64,000 nt of DNA, taken from NCBI RefSeq assembly GCF_014522205.1, contig NZ_CP046884.1:1-64000 (forward strand), written 5' to 3'. This DNA is from Corynebacterium poyangense. GTDB taxonomy: Bacteria; Actinomycetota; Actinomycetes; Mycobacteriales; Mycobacteriaceae. Position numbers and translations under genes: made by a program. Each line of letters begins with the position of its first letter. Positions within the stretch are counted from its first letter, which is position 1. A model generated the notes under the pieces. That model ran no database searches. It was not told the origin of the DNA and saw only the letters and a list, made by a program, of their open reading frames with translations. Below, one piece after another: positions 52,870 through 63,588 of this stretch.

Positions 52870-55514
52870 GTGAAGATTAAATTCGGATTAGGACTAGATG
52901 GTGCGGCATGGAGCTCTCAAGGATCCTTGGGAAGCATCGTAGCTGGACCGAAAGCAATGACTGATGTTTTGTCAACACGTCTAGGAATTCGAAGGCCGGT
53001 CAGTACGCCCTTGGACCGGACTATTGCCATGGAAAAGTCCCTTAAAGATATTCTCCGACCGGGGATGTGGGCCTATCAATCCTTTAGCGTAGATCCCTAT
53101 GGGGTGGCGTCTCAGCTGCTAGATTGGCGTGATGAACTGGTTGCGGCGGGGCTAGATCTTAAGGATCCTCGCTTAGCTGAAGGCTCTCAGCGCCTTCAGC
53201 TCCTACACCACGTGGAGCTTCATCAGAAACTTCTTCCTGGGGAGTCGGATCTTTTGTCCGACGTTGCCCAGACGCTGAGCCAGCGACTAGAGCAGCACTG
53301 GCCGCTGGGGATAGAAGATGTTATCAGTTTAGAACCGATTTCCAGTATGCCGTGGATTTGGCAAAAAATTTTGCAGCAGTTAGGGGCTCATGAAGACTGC
53401 GTCGAGCTGAAGACTATTAGTGATCTCCCGGAGCTAGAGATTATCAGCGGGGACCATGAATACGCAGTAGCTGATGTAGTCGTCGGAGAAATCAAGGGGA
53501 CAGAAGAACCCCTCCAGCTATTGGTTGGAGGGCCTACAGATACGCTCGACGCCGAATTGCGTCGCGCAGGATTGCCGAGTATTGGGGTGGGTGAGTATTG
53601 CCCCGGCGGTGACCAAGTTTTGGGATCCTTTGTACAACTCGTAACGGCGGATGATCCAGTTCCAGCCCTGGTGGATCTCTTAACTCTCCGGGTAGCCGGT
53701 CAGCGGATATGGCCAGACAGCATTAATAAATTCCTAGTGCGAGCGCTCATGCGAAACTACGGTTGCGGTGCTGAGTGGCATCGAGCACTGGAAGAATTGG
53801 CAGACAATGAGGATTATGCTCAGGCCGTTGCCTTCTTCAGCACATATATTTGGGATTCCCCGTTACGCTTGGTGAGTTCGGAGGATCTCTACGATGCTGA
53901 GGCTCTGGCCACAGCCTGCGACGCCTTCGCTGAGCAGCTAAATGGCCAGGCCTTTTCTGCAGATCGGGCAGCTGTAACATCCCTAGCCACTGTTCTTCGC
54001 GAGGATTACTCCAGCGGTATTTCGGATCGTGAAATTCACCAGCTGCTCGCTGAGGTAGGGGGAAATACCCCCAGCCCAGTTTCCCTGGCCCTGGCTAATC
54101 CCAACCTCGATGTGATTTATGATCCGGCACATATCATTCCGGGATCTCAGGTGTTGTGGTGGCGAGCCACCGCCGAGAAAACTGCGGCGGCAGATACTTT
54201 CAGCCAGTCTGAACTGGCGTTGATTCAGGAGATTGCAGGTGCTGGATCCATCCCGGTGGTGTTAAGTGCAAAGGTATTCTCTGAGTTGCAGGGTGCTACC
54301 CGTCTTGCGGCTTTGGCGCAGGCGCGCCGGGTTATTGCCGTGTGTCCCCAGCGGTTAGCAGGGGAGGAACTAGTAGTTGAGCACCCCTTGCTTGACCAGC
54401 TATCAGCGTTAATCCGTCGGCGAGGACTTCCGGAACCTCGGCGGGTGAGCGCAGAAGAAGTACTAGCTGATTCTTTGTCCGTTGTTCCTGGGGCTCACGC
54501 TCCCCGAACCCCTGATCTGCGGGGGGGGTGGAATTCCAGCCGGGGACTCAACTTCTGCCGGAGAATTTGTCATATTCTCAGCTCAGTACCCTATTGGCAG
54601 CACCTATAGAGTGGGTCATTGAAAAGGCGATGGGGATTGAGACAGGGGTGAGAGATCACCTAGCCAGCGGTAACGCCATGATTGGTACTCTCTTACAGCG
54701 CGTGGTGGAGTTGGCCATAACAACAAAGCGTTACACCGCAGAGGATTTAGGCGAGTTCTTTGACCAGGCTCAAACAGAGGTGGCGTTTAGCCTGGGGACT
54801 CGGGAGTCTGAAGCACGCAAAGCAGAGATTAAGCAACTCTGCGTGGAATCCATCTTCCAGTTCTTCGAAACTCTGAAGAAAGAGAATGCGGTGCCTGTTG
54901 CGGCAGAATATCCGCTGTACCAGGAAGATAAAGCAAAGCCATTAACGGTGCCGCTTCGTGATCCAGAAACCGGGGAAGAATTGCCTGATCACTGGGTGAT
55001 TGACAGAATCAACGGCTTCGTTGACGTCCTCGCCGAATATCCCGACGGAGAACTCGGCATTTTTGATACGAAATACACCACCAGCGCTAGGCGCTATCCG
55101 GAGATGGTGGAAAATCTAGCTGATGCAGATGTCCACTCTGCTCTTCAATTGGCGGTATATGCCAGGAATTTCCCCATAGATAAGGAAATTCGACGCACCG
55201 GGTTTTGGATTTTCAGGCAAAAGGAACTTCTTTGCCCGGAGAACAATGACTCCAATGATCGGTTGTGGGAACGGGCTCTAGTGACGTTGGGGAAGCGTCT
55301 TGAGATGCTGCGTCGTGGAAAGTTTGAGGATCAGCTTTACCAGCAGTTGGTTGACCATAGAGAATCTGGGGAATCATTGGACGTCAATGCAATGAAGAAG
55401 ATCTGCAACTCGGAACGTGACGTGGAAATTGAACACGGCGGTTTTATTCCAGAAGGCGGACAATACCGCCATTATGATGTCCTCACCGGCTTAAAGGGGG
55501 AATACGATGTCTAA
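52870..55514 (+). pseudogene. AddB-like nuclease subunit, frameshifted at a run of eight G
   Basis: Two overlapping frames form one gene. 52789/52870-54609 encodes the helicase-like first part and ends prematurely after RGGWNSSRGLN; 54528-55514 encodes the rest, starting with EFQPGTQLLPENLSYSQLSTLLAAPIEWVIEKAM, which belongs to the PD-(D/E)XK exonuclease domain. The nuclease core reads GIFDTKYTTSARRYPEM with a later HSALQLAVYAR. Adding one G (G9) or removing two (G6) at 54521-54528 would join the frames. Partner of the AddA-like gene, whose start overlaps its stop by 8 bases. The start is probably GTG 52870 (VKIKFGLGLDGAAW); TTG 52789 is also possible. Non-functional as sequenced unless the tract slips. 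Confidence 0.75.
54521..54528 (+). repeat. G8 homopolymer at the frameshift
   Basis: Eight consecutive G inside the AddB-like coding region, exactly where the reading frame changes. Slippage during replication or a sequencing error at this tract would switch the gene on and off. Confidence 0.85.
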
Positions 55515-58500
55515 AGAAACAAGCGATTTTTCTCACTACACAATTATTGAAGCAAGCGCTGGATCAGGGAAAACCTACGCTATTACCACGGAGCTTTCTC
55601 GTCTAATATCTCAAGGCGTTGACCCCTCACGAGTTATTGCTACGACCTTTACTAAGGCGGCGGCAGCAGACCTGGAACGACGCATTGGAGAGCGACTTCT
55701 GAGCGACGGCTTTGATACGCAAGCCCGACAACTTCCAGCGGCGTTAATGGGGACAGTGAATTCCATTACTGACACTATTGTGCGTCGGTTTGCCCTGGAT
55801 TCTGGAATATCGCCAGACATAGCTGTTCTTGATGAGGTCAGCGAAAGCACCTTATTCCACGCAGCATGTGCCGGGATTATTGCTCAGGCGATGCAAGATC
55901 ATCGTCCGTTATTGCGGCGTTGTGGCTATGGCATTGACGTGAGTAATAGCCGATATACGAAGACAGTGGCTCATGACTGGAATGCTGTTATTGAGGATAT
56001 GATTAGTTTGCTGCGGGCTAATCGTATCTCTGGTGAGTCTAAGGACAAGCTCATTGAAAAATCCCAACAGTTGGTGGAGGATGCACTGAAACTTGCTATC
56101 CCTACGGCTCGGCGGGAGCAGTGGGGTACTAGTCGGGATATTGATGAGCAGCTGGCGCAGGCTTATGAGGATGTTCTGGTTCAAGCAGAAAACGGAACTC
56201 TGAATAAGAGAACTGCTGCTGTTGTTTTAAGTGATGAAAAAGCCTATCGGCGGGTTATTGAGAATCTGCGGGATAAGCCGCGAGAGAAATATAGTTGGCC
56301 GGAATTACTGAATATTCAGCAGATTAAGGTCTCTCAGTTGCCTGGGGCTAAGAAGACCATGGGTGCTCCGGTGCAGAAAATTATTCGGGAGCATTTTGCG
56401 CCTAGTGATTTTGAGGCTAATCACAATGTGAAGGTGGCCTCGCCTTATCTAGGTACGGCGGAGTTTATCTCTGATATGAAAGAGATCATTGCTCTTACTT
56501 TTGAGACGGCGTTTAGCTGCCTTGAGGCTTATGAAGCGGCGAAGAGTGCGGCGGGGTTGATTGACTTTACGGATCAAGAAGCTCGGACCTTAGATTTGTT
56601 GCTGGAAAAACCAGAGGTCAGGGACTGGATTCAAGAATCCTATGACATTCTTGTCGTGGATGAGTTCCAGGACACCAACCCCATGCAACTGGCTTTGTTC
56701 CTGGAAATTGGAAAGCTAGTGGATCAGGTTATTTGGGTTGGGGATACCAAGCAATCTATTTATGGTTTCCGTGGGTCGGATCCGGTGTTGATGAATGAAG
56801 CGGCACGGACAATTAATAGTCGATTAGACCACACGCAGGTGAGCCGCAATATTTTGAGTGATTCCTGGCGCACGGACGGGGTGCCGCTGCGTTTTAGTAA
56901 TGAGTACTTTAAACGGGTATTTGATAATACCGAAAATGTCATTCTTAATATCCCTGAGCAACGGAAAGAACAGAACCCAGATATTGAGGAATCGGGGAGA
57001 CTAGAGTTCTGGGAATTCACCAAAGTCGGAGATATTCCTGGAATTGTTGCCGAAGGGATCTCCCAGCTGCGTAAAGAGGGAGAAGAAGGCAGCATTGCGG
57101 TGCTGACTCGGCAAGGTGACACCGGTGTTGAGATTCTTCAAGAATTAAAGAGGCAGGGTATCCCGGCCACGGGTCCGGATATGCCAGTGGAAGAGAACTT
57201 GGAAGTGCTGCTGCTTCTGGCCGGACTTCGGTGGGTCGTGGACCAGCACGACACGGCGGCGCTGATGGAGATCATTACCTTGTGGCCGCAACATCCCGCC
57301 CACCGGTCCTGGTTTAGTGCATTGGCTGATGTCGCAGACAAAGCTGAGCGTCGAGCCTTATTGCGGGAGTGGGCGCAGGATCCGTGTTTCAGCACTTTGA
57401 GCGACGTGGCGGATAATAGTGCTCGCTTATCTCCGAAACAAGCGGTACAACAGGTCATTGATGCTCTTGACCTGCGGGGATATCTGAGCACATTGAGCAA
57501 CCCCGAGAGTCGCTACGGTGCACTGTTGGGATGTGTGGAGGCCGCAGAACAGTGGGAGGATCGGCACAGCAGTCAAGGCCTTCCCGCTACGGCTTCAGGA
57601 TTTGTCAGCGATATTACTGAGTCAGGGAATTTTCCGACCGCGAAACCCGCCCGAGGACCTGGGAACATCGTGGTGAGCACCATGCACAAAGCCAAGGGCT
57701 TGGAATGGAATACCGTGATTACGGTCTTGAAGAACAGCGGGAAACGCTACCTCAACTCGGTGTGGCTAGAGCCAGCCCAGAGCTTTGATTTTGACCACCC
57801 GCTTCATGGCCGTGAAATTCGATTCCTCCCAGCAACCCCGCTGATTCAGAAGAACGTGGAACAATCCGGCAAGGGTGTGGATGTCGGCGCCTTTTACTAT
57901 GAACAACTCTGGGATCCAGAGCTTCATCCAGAGAATTTTGCCCGACGTCAGGCAGACCAGGATGAGGAGGACCGGATAAGGTACGTGGCGCTGACGAGGT
58001 CGAAGACGTGCACCATCTTGTGTACGAGCGCTGATGGCGAGGCGTTGACCACCCCGAGAGTAGAAGTTGAGTTTGGGCCAGACTTTCTGAAGCTTAGTAG
58101 TCAAAAATTTGGGTTGGATATTGTTCCCGTTCACAAGCGGGTGTGTAGTTCGGAGGATGAAGAAAAACCCGATGCGGTGCTACCCGCACCATCACCGCTA
58201 CCAGCGTGGCGAGAGGAACCGCAGCGTCCAGATAATCCCATCTATTCGCGGTTCCAGCCGTCGCGGATCACCTTGGAAGCCGAACAGCTAGCTGAGGTTG
58301 AGGTGCGCACCAAAGCCAGCCTTGGTGAACCTATCCCAACTGCGGGCGGCAAGGTTCGAGCTGATTGGCTGGGAGAGGCTGTGCATAGTTACCTGGCTAC
58401 CCCCTTTGCTGCGCTTTCTCATGCTCAGCAGGAAGCTTTAGCTTCCGAGATTGTGGATCGGTGGAAAGTTGCGCACCACCTCAGTGCGGAGCAGTTGGTG

Positions 58501-58827
58501 AGCATCGGAAACCGGTTTAGTCAATGGTTAGCTACCGAGTATCCAGATGCGCGGATAATAACAGAAGTTCCGGTGCGCATCCGTACCGAGGAAGGGCAGG
58601 TAGCCCAAGGGTGGATAGATCTGCTGATTGAGCAACCAGACGGTTCTTTGGCTGTGGTGGATCACAAAACCTATGCCGGGGACAATGCTGAGGACCATGT
58701 GCGTCGTAAATTTGCCGGACAGCTACTGAGCTATGCCGACGCTATCGAGGCGGTGCATCAGCGACGTCCCGAAGAGATCATGATTCATCTGCCCCTCATA
58801 GGGACAATGCTCAGTCTTAAGGGATAG
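55507..58827 (+). CDS. AddA/RecB-like UvrD helicase-nuclease
   Basis: A 1106-residue SF1A helicase with a C-terminal nuclease. Walker A ASAGSGKTYAI near residue 16, VVDEFQDTNPMQLALF (motif II) near 385, WVGDTKQSIYGFRGSDP (motifs III/IV) near 410, STMHKAKGLEWNTVI (V) near 720 and YVALTRSKTCTIL (VI) near 825. The PD-(D/E)XK nuclease has GWIDLLIEQPDGSLAVVDHKTY near 1035-1060. With the frameshifted AddB-like gene it resembles an AddAB/AdnAB double-strand-break resection complex with two nucleases. Whether it works alone is unknown. Confidence 0.9.
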   Translation: MSKETSDFSHYTIIEASAGSGKTYAITTELSRLISQGVDPSRVIATTFTKAAAADLERRIGERLLSDGFDTQARQLPAALMGTVNSITDTIVRRFALDSGISPDIAVLDEVSESTLFHAACAGIIAQAMQDHRPLLRRCGYGIDVSNSRYTKTVAHDWNAVIEDMISLLRANRISGESKDKLIEKSQQLVEDALKLAIPTARREQWGTSRDIDEQLAQAYEDVLVQAENGTLNKRTAAVVLSDEKAYRRVIENLRDKPREKYSWPELLNIQQIKVSQLPGAKKTMGAPVQKIIREHFAPSDFEANHNVKVASPYLGTAEFISDMKEIIALTFETAFSCLEAYEAAKSAAGLIDFTDQEARTLDLLLEKPEVRDWIQESYDILVVDEFQDTNPMQLALFLEIGKLVDQVIWVGDTKQSIYGFRGSDPVLMNEAARTINSRLDHTQVSRNILSDSWRTDGVPLRFSNEYFKRVFDNTENVILNIPEQRKEQNPDIEESGRLEFWEFTKVGDIPGIVAEGISQLRKEGEEGSIAVLTRQGDTGVEILQELKRQGIPATGPDMPVEENLEVLLLLAGLRWVVDQHDTAALMEIITLWPQHPAHRSWFSALADVADKAERRALLREWAQDPCFSTLSDVADNSARLSPKQAVQQVIDALDLRGYLSTLSNPESRYGALLGCVEAAEQWEDRHSSQGLPATASGFVSDITESGNFPTAKPARGPGNIVVSTMHKAKGLEWNTVITVLKNSGKRYLNSVWLEPAQSFDFDHPLHGREIRFLPATPLIQKNVEQSGKGVDVGAFYYEQLWDPELHPENFARRQADQDEEDRIRYVALTRSKTCTILCTSADGEALTTPRVEVEFGPDFLKLSSQKFGLDIVPVHKRVCSSEDEEKPDAVLPAPSPLPAWREEPQRPDNPIYSRFQPSRITLEAEQLAEVEVRTKASLGEPIPTAGGKVRADWLGEAVHSYLATPFAALSHAQQEALASEIVDRWKVAHHLSAEQLVSIGNRFSQWLATEYPDARIITEVPVRIRTEEGQVAQGWIDLLIEQPDGSLAVVDHKTYAGDNAEDHVRRKFAGQLLSYADAIEAVHQRRPEEIMIHLPLIGTMLSLKG

Positions 58828-59024
58828 GGTTTAGCTGGCGTTTTAGCTGCCTTGAGGGAAGATATAAGGACTAATCCTTAAAGGGACTCGGGAATTTTCT
58901 GTATCTTCCCTCTCAATATTTTCTTTGGCCCTTCCTCCCAGGTGGCAAAGGAGTAGGGTTAGGAACGTCCAACACATTGAGGAGGATGCTTTGTGAAATC
59001 CTCTACACAGATAGGAACACTGCT

Positions 59025-59336
59025 ATGAGCGCTCTGGAAACTGTCCGTAAATATGCTCCCGACGCAGATGAAGCCGTGGTTGCGGCAATGGAGAAAACCT
59101 ACCGGCTGGCATTAACTCACGCTGACGCTCGCCTGGTTTCTTATAGCGATGATGAGGAACTGAAGACAGTTCGAGAAAGCTTTGTGAAAGGCAAACTAGG
59201 TGTCACCGATTCTGATGAGTCTATTGACGCTGCCATTCAGGAAGTGGGCAAGAAGATTTCCGGCCAAAAGCCACGCTTGGCGGTTTATTACCTGCTGGCT
59301 GAAAAATACGGCAAGCTAGGGGTATTTAAGTCCTAG
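59025..59336 (+). CDS. DUF2853 family protein
   Basis: A 103-residue acidic protein of the DUF2853 family: KYAPDADEAVVAAMEKTY, DARLVSYSDDEELKTVRESFVKGKLGV, and C-terminal KPRLAVYYLLAEKYGKL. ATG 59025 with AGGAA 8 bases upstream; the frame runs further upstream to TTG 58977. Soluble helical protein of unknown role. Confidence 0.8.
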   Translation: MSALETVRKYAPDADEAVVAAMEKTYRLALTHADARLVSYSDDEELKTVRESFVKGKLGVTDSDESIDAAIQEVGKKISGQKPRLAVYYLLAEKYGKLGVFKS

Positions 59337-59351
59337 ATACCCCCGAAGATC

Positions 59352-59393
59352 ACCGGCCACCGCTAGCGAAATGCGGCGTGGCCGGTTAATTTA
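59352..59393. terminator. Shared terminator of DUF2853 and acyl-CoA dehydrogenase genes
   Basis: ACCGGCCAC (59352-59360) and GTGGCCGGT (59378-59386) form a perfect 9-bp stem followed by TAATTTATTG, between the two convergent genes; the right arm overlaps the end of the dehydrogenase gene. Confidence 0.7.
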
Positions 59394-60523
59394 TTGCCCA
59401 CAATCAGAGTGTGTACCTCATCAGTGCCTTCGTAGGTGCGTACCGATTCCAGATTATTGGCGTGACGCAGCGGAGAATAATCTCCGGTGATTCCGTTACC
59501 ACCTAAAATTGTGCGAGCATCCCGGCAGATCTCGATGGCGGTACGACAATTAGCTAATTTAGCCACTGAGATCTGGTGCAGTTCCAGCTGTCCAGCGTCT
59601 TTGGCGCGGCCCAATTCCAAAGCCAAAAGCTGCGCCTTATTCAATTCCACCACCATATCTACCAACTTCTTCTGGGTGAGTTGGAAGGAAGAAAGAGGGC
59701 GATCAAACACCTCCCTGTTAGCGGCATAGTCAAGTGCAACTTCAATACTGTCCCGAGCCGCACCCAACGCCCCCCAGGCAATGCCATAACGAGCCTCGTT
59801 TAGACAAGTAAAAGGCCCTTTGAGTCCCGGGTTGTCGGGCAAGATTGCGGAGTCCGGGAGGTGGACGTCGAGCTCAATATCGCATTGCAATGAGGCCCGC
59901 ATAGAGAGTTTCTGCTCAATGGGAGTGGCCTTAAATCCCGGGGTATCCGTAGGCACCACGAACCCTCGAACAGTGCCGTCCACCTTGGCCCAGATGATCG
60001 CGACATCAGCAATACTGGCTAACCCGATCCAACGCTTAGCTCCAGTGAGATGCCAACCATCACTTTCTTGAGTGGCCGTGGTCTTCATATTCGCAGGATC
60101 AGACCCGGCATTGGGCTCAGTAAGGCCGAAGCACCCAATAGCTTCTCCACGAGCCATGCGCGGAAGCCAATAATTCTTCTGCTCCTCTGAACCATGACGG
60201 TGGATGGCTGTCATTGCTAAGGAACCTTGCACTGAGATCACCGTGCGCAAACCGGAATCACCGGCCTCTAGCTCTTGCATAGCAATTCCATATTCCACTG
60301 CGCTGCGTCCCGGGCATCCATAGCCCTTGAGATGCATCCCAAATAGACCGAGGTCAGCCATCTTAGGAAGAAGTTCGACGGGTAAGGTGGCGGTCTCATA
60401 CCACTGAGCGATATGAGGGCGAACCTCACGATCCACGAACTCCGATACCTGGGACTGAAGAGCTTTCTCCTGCTCAGTGAAATGACGTTGAATATTCATC
60501 AGATCCGTAACTCTGCGACCCAC
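59363..60523 (-). CDS. Acyl-CoA dehydrogenase, glutaryl-CoA dehydrogenase-like
   Basis: A 386-residue FAD enzyme. FGLTEPNAGSDPANMKTTA near residue 135, KRWIGLASIADVAIIWAK near 168, and the catalytic Glu region in NNLESVRTYEGTDEVHTLIVG near 355-375; the E in TYEGT is the expected base. The TLTEPNAGSDP style and RWIGL point to the glutaryl-CoA dehydrogenase group rather than a medium-chain enzyme. Start GTG 60523 (GAGG upstream) or ATG 60499. Isolated from other catabolic genes here. Confidence 0.88.
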   Translation of the reverse strand: MGRRVTDLMNIQRHFTEQEKALQSQVSEFVDREVRPHIAQWYETATLPVELLPKMADLGLFGMHLKGYGCPGRSAVEYGIAMQELEAGDSGLRTVISVQGSLAMTAIHRHGSEEQKNYWLPRMARGEAIGCFGLTEPNAGSDPANMKTTATQESDGWHLTGAKRWIGLASIADVAIIWAKVDGTVRGFVVPTDTPGFKATPIEQKLSMRASLQCDIELDVHLPDSAILPDNPGLKGPFTCLNEARYGIAWGALGAARDSIEVALDYAANREVFDRPLSSFQLTQKKLVDMVVELNKAQLLALELGRAKDAGQLELHQISVAKLANCRTAIEICRDARTILGGNGITGDYSPLRHANNLESVRTYEGTDEVHTLIVGNKLTGHAAFR

Positions 60524-60884
60524 AATAACCTCAATCCTGTCGTCTCGTTGAGGTGTCCTTTAGTTCAGCAACCAAAGCCAAAGAACACATAGGTAACTCA
60601 CATCACAACATTTTTGGTGGCGTTGGTCAAGGAAATGCCGCTGAAATTATCTTTACTTTGGCTGCAAATTTATAGAGAAATAAGTATGGCTGATAGGAAT
60701 GGTCTTATTGGAATGTGAGGTTTTATGTTAATTCTCATAGCGTGGAGAATATAGGGGATTGGCGTATGTCGTCGGCATTCATATAAGCACCTATCGCTTA
60801 ACTCGAAAGGGAGAAAAGGATCTTTTCAAGATAGTCTGGTTAAATATCCTCACCCGAAATAAAGTTTTGGTGGAATATCCGCCA
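60524..60884. other. Gap between the acyl-CoA dehydrogenase and nadC genes
   Basis: About 360 bases with no supported gene, RNA or strong hairpin. The two flanking genes are both leftward; it carries the promoter of the dehydrogenase gene. Confidence 0.35.
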
Positions 60885-61745
60885 TTATCCCAAGTCAAGC
60901 CCTAAATCCAGAACGGTGCTGGAATGGGTCAGCGCCCCTACCGCTAGGTAGTCCACCCCAGTTTCCGCATAGGCCCTCGCATTGCTTAGTTTTAGCTCTC
61001 CGCTGGCTTCTGCTTTCGCCCCCGCCTGGTGAATAGCGGCAACGCAGTTCGCCACCTGGCGTGGACTCATATTATCTAGGAGCAACAAGTTCACCCCAGC
61101 GTCGAGGGCCTCCTGGACTTGGTCTTCGGTATCGCATTCCACCTGAATAGTGATGTCAGGATCGGCAGAGCGGATCCGCTCCACGGCAAGTCCAAGCGAT
61201 CCCGTGGCTGCAATGTGGTTATCTTTCACCAGCGCGGCGTCGCCCAACCCCATTCGGTGATTGACGCCCCCTCCGCATCGCACGGCATATTTTTGCAATT
61301 TCCTCAAAGTAGGAATGGTTTTCCGAGTATCGCGTATTTGCGCCCCGGTCCCCTCAACTGCATCTACCCAGCGTCGGGTATGCGTGGCCACCCCAGATAA
61401 CTGGCTTAGGAAATTCAACAAAACCCGTTCAAAACTGAGGATTTCTCGGATAGGTGCGCTTATAGCTAAGGCAGTCTCCCCAGCCTGGATTCGTTGGCCG
61501 TCATCGAGCATGTGTTCGCAGGTGATAGTTCCGGGGTCAAGCTTTCGGCGCAATGCCCATTGTTCAGCGACCACCTGGGCTACCGGTAGTCCCGCTACAA
61601 CACCAGCTTCTCTAGCAACAACTAACGCAGTTCCGTGTTGTCCAATCGGTACGGTCGCGTCGGTGGTGATGTCAGGACCCCACTCCAAATCTTCATCAAG
61701 GGCCCGGTTGACCACTTCGCGCACATAGTTGCTCTTAAGCATCAT
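60885..61745 (-). CDS. nadC: Quinolinate phosphoribosyltransferase NadC
   Basis: A 286-residue decarboxylating enzyme making nicotinate mononucleotide from quinolinate and [45 protein letters not shown], around residues 138-180, is the substrate-binding signature; [12 protein letters not shown] near the C-terminus. Follows nadA with a 4-base overlap. Confidence 0.96.
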   Translation of the reverse strand: MMLKSNYVREVVNRALDEDLEWGPDITTDATVPIGQHGTALVVAREAGVVAGLPVAQVVAEQWALRRKLDPGTITCEHMLDDGQRIQAGETALAISAPIREILSFERVLLNFLSQLSGVATHTRRWVDAVEGTGAQIRDTRKTIPTLRKLQKYAVRCGGGVNHRMGLGDAALVKDNHIAATGSLGLAVERIRSADPDITIQVECDTEDQVQEALDAGVNLLLLDNMSPRQVANCVAAIHQAGAKAEASGELKLSNARAYAETGVDYLAVGALTHSSTVLDLGLDLG

Positions 61746-62725
61746 TCCCCACCTCCCGGCTGTCCAATGGCAATCATTCTTTCCACGGCGCTGCGGGCAG
61801 CGTCAGCAATATGAGGTTCGACGTCTACCTCGTCTTTTCCTTCTCGGAGACAATTAAGCAGCTTATCCAGAGTGATCATCTGCATATAGGGGCACGCTGC
61901 TTCCGGATTAACCGCGGCAAATTGAGTATCGGGGCGGGCTTTACGCAATTGGTGCAATATGCCAACTTCAGTAGCGACTAAAACAGTAGCGGTGGTGCTG
62001 GTTCGGGCCGCCTCAAGCATTCCTCCGGTAGACAAGATATGGGTGCGTTCAGCCGGGAAATCTCCATGACTAGCCATCCAGAGAGCAGAGGTGGTACAAC
62101 CACATTCAGGGTGTATAAACAAGTCTGCTTCAGGATGTTGTGCCACGGCTTCTTTTAGTCCGGTTGGCGAAATATCGGCATGAACATGACATTCTCCTAG
62201 CCAGAGGTGAATATTATTGCGGCCAGTTGCGCGCTGAACATGTGCACCCAGGAATTGGTCGGGGCAAAATAAAATCTCCTGATCAGCCGGAATAGATTGC
62301 ACAACCTCCACCGCGTTGGAACTAGTGCAGCAAATATCGGTTTCGGCTTTTACCTCCGCCGTGGTGTTGACATAAGACACCACTACAGCACCGGGATGTT
62401 CCGCCTTCCACGCCCGTAGTTGTTCAGCGCTGATGCTGTCAGCTAAAGAACAGCCCGCCTTGGCGTCGGGAATAAAAACCCGCTTATTGGGAGAGAGAAT
62501 TTTTGCCGTCTCCGCCATAAAGTGAACGCCGCAAAAAACCACCTCATCGGCGTCAGTTTCCGCTGCTATTCGAGACAACGCCAAAGAGTCTCCCACATAA
62601 TCAGCGAGATCCTGGATCTCGGGGAGTTGATAGTTGTGCGCCAGAATCACGGCGTTGCGGCGCTGGGCTAGCTTCTTAATTTCTTCTTGCTGATCGTGAA
62701 TAGTTGCGGTAGGGGAGTGAGTCAT
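61742..62725 (-). CDS. nadA: Quinolinate synthase NadA
   Basis: A 327-residue [4Fe-4S] enzyme condensing iminoaspartate with dihydroxyacetone phosphate into quinolinate. [29 protein letters not shown] near residues 23-50, and the cluster Cys at [26 protein letters not shown] and [11 protein letters not shown]. First gene of the leftward nadAC operon; no nadB or cysteine desulfurase gene (nadS) follows in this window. Confidence 0.96.
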   Translation of the reverse strand: MTHSPTATIHDQQEEIKKLAQRRNAVILAHNYQLPEIQDLADYVGDSLALSRIAAETDADEVVFCGVHFMAETAKILSPNKRVFIPDAKAGCSLADSISAEQLRAWKAEHPGAVVVSYVNTTAEVKAETDICCTSSNAVEVVQSIPADQEILFCPDQFLGAHVQRATGRNNIHLWLGECHVHADISPTGLKEAVAQHPEADLFIHPECGCTTSALWMASHGDFPAERTHILSTGGMLEAARTSTTATVLVATEVGILHQLRKARPDTQFAAVNPEAACPYMQMITLDKLLNCLREGKDEVDVEPHIADAARSAVERMIAIGQPGGGE

Positions 62726-62767
62726 AGAGTTGGCTCTTTCGGTGTGAAATGACCTGAGTGAAGCGTG

Positions 62768-62798
62768 ACCTGCTGCGGGAGAACTCCCCTTAACAGGT
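62768..62798. promoter_or_regulatory. Candidate NdnR operator
   Basis: A nested inverted repeat ACCTG-N4-GGGAG-AA-CTCCC-N5-CAGGT (62768-62798) between the divergent nadA and Nudix-regulator genes. Its position fits an operator for the regulator, but the motif does not clearly match the known NrtR/NdnR consensus. Confidence 0.4.
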
Positions 62799-62835
62799 TA
62801 TCGCCTCAGAGACGAAAACTAAAGTCCACGCTAGC

Positions 62836-63567
62836 ATGACTGATGTGAAGAATGCCAAGTCACCTCTGGGGCCGCAATATCCGATGCGCGATCCCGCAGG
62901 AACCGCGAAGTTCCGGCACCAAGCCATTGCTGTCATCCTCAAAACTGACATTGAGGAGGGGCTACAGGTGCTTCTTCACCGTCGCTTACATGAACCTTTT
63001 AGTGGTCGATGGGAATTACCGTCCGGATCGGTAGAGGTCAATGAGAACCTGGATCACTCTGTTCGACGCCACCTGAGCCGCTACATTGACCCGCATGTAA
63101 TCAGTCATCAAGAACAGTTGGGGACATATAGCGATGTTCATCGAGACCCGTATGATCGGACTATCGCCACCTCTTATCTCATTCTGGTGCCCTGGAATGT
63201 TGGAGAAATTAACCGTGGCGAAGGGCAGTGGCAGACTGTGTCCCATGCTGGAGACCTGGCTTTTGACCACCAGCGGATATTAGGTGATGGGATAGATCGG
63301 CTGCGAGCGAAGCTAAGTTATTCCAATATTTCTTTTGCCTTAGCGCCGCACAGTTTTAGCATTGCGCAACTGCGGGAAGCGTACCGCACTGTTCTGGGTT
63401 ATGACGTGGCGGCCACAAACTTGCAACGGGTTTTAGCGCGACGCGGCCAATTGGAGGAAACCGGAGAACTTGCTAAACCTCCTGGTGGTGGGCGACCGGC
63501 AAAACTATATAGATTTACCTCACAGCAATTGCGTATTACGGATCCTTTTGCTGCTTTTAAACCTTAG
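62836..63567 (+). CDS. ndnR: NrtR/NdnR-type Nudix transcriptional regulator of NAD synthesis
   Basis: A 243-residue protein: N-terminal Nudix domain (IAVILKTDIEEGLQVLLHRRL; Nudix box around GSVEVNENLDHSVRRHLSRYID) and a C-terminal winged helix (FSIAQLREAYRTVLGYDVAATNLQRVLARRG). In the Nudix box the catalytic REUxEE is RRHLSR, so it is a sensor without hydrolase activity, as in NrtR and corynebacterial NdnR, which sense ADP-ribose or NAD and repress nad genes. Divergent from nadA. Confidence 0.9.
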   Translation: MTDVKNAKSPLGPQYPMRDPAGTAKFRHQAIAVILKTDIEEGLQVLLHRRLHEPFSGRWELPSGSVEVNENLDHSVRRHLSRYIDPHVISHQEQLGTYSDVHRDPYDRTIATSYLILVPWNVGEINRGEGQWQTVSHAGDLAFDHQRILGDGIDRLRAKLSYSNISFALAPHSFSIAQLREAYRTVLGYDVAATNLQRVLARRGQLEETGELAKPPGGGRPAKLYRFTSQQLRITDPFAAFKP

Positions 63568-63588
63568 AAACCAGTTGACAAGCCCTTG

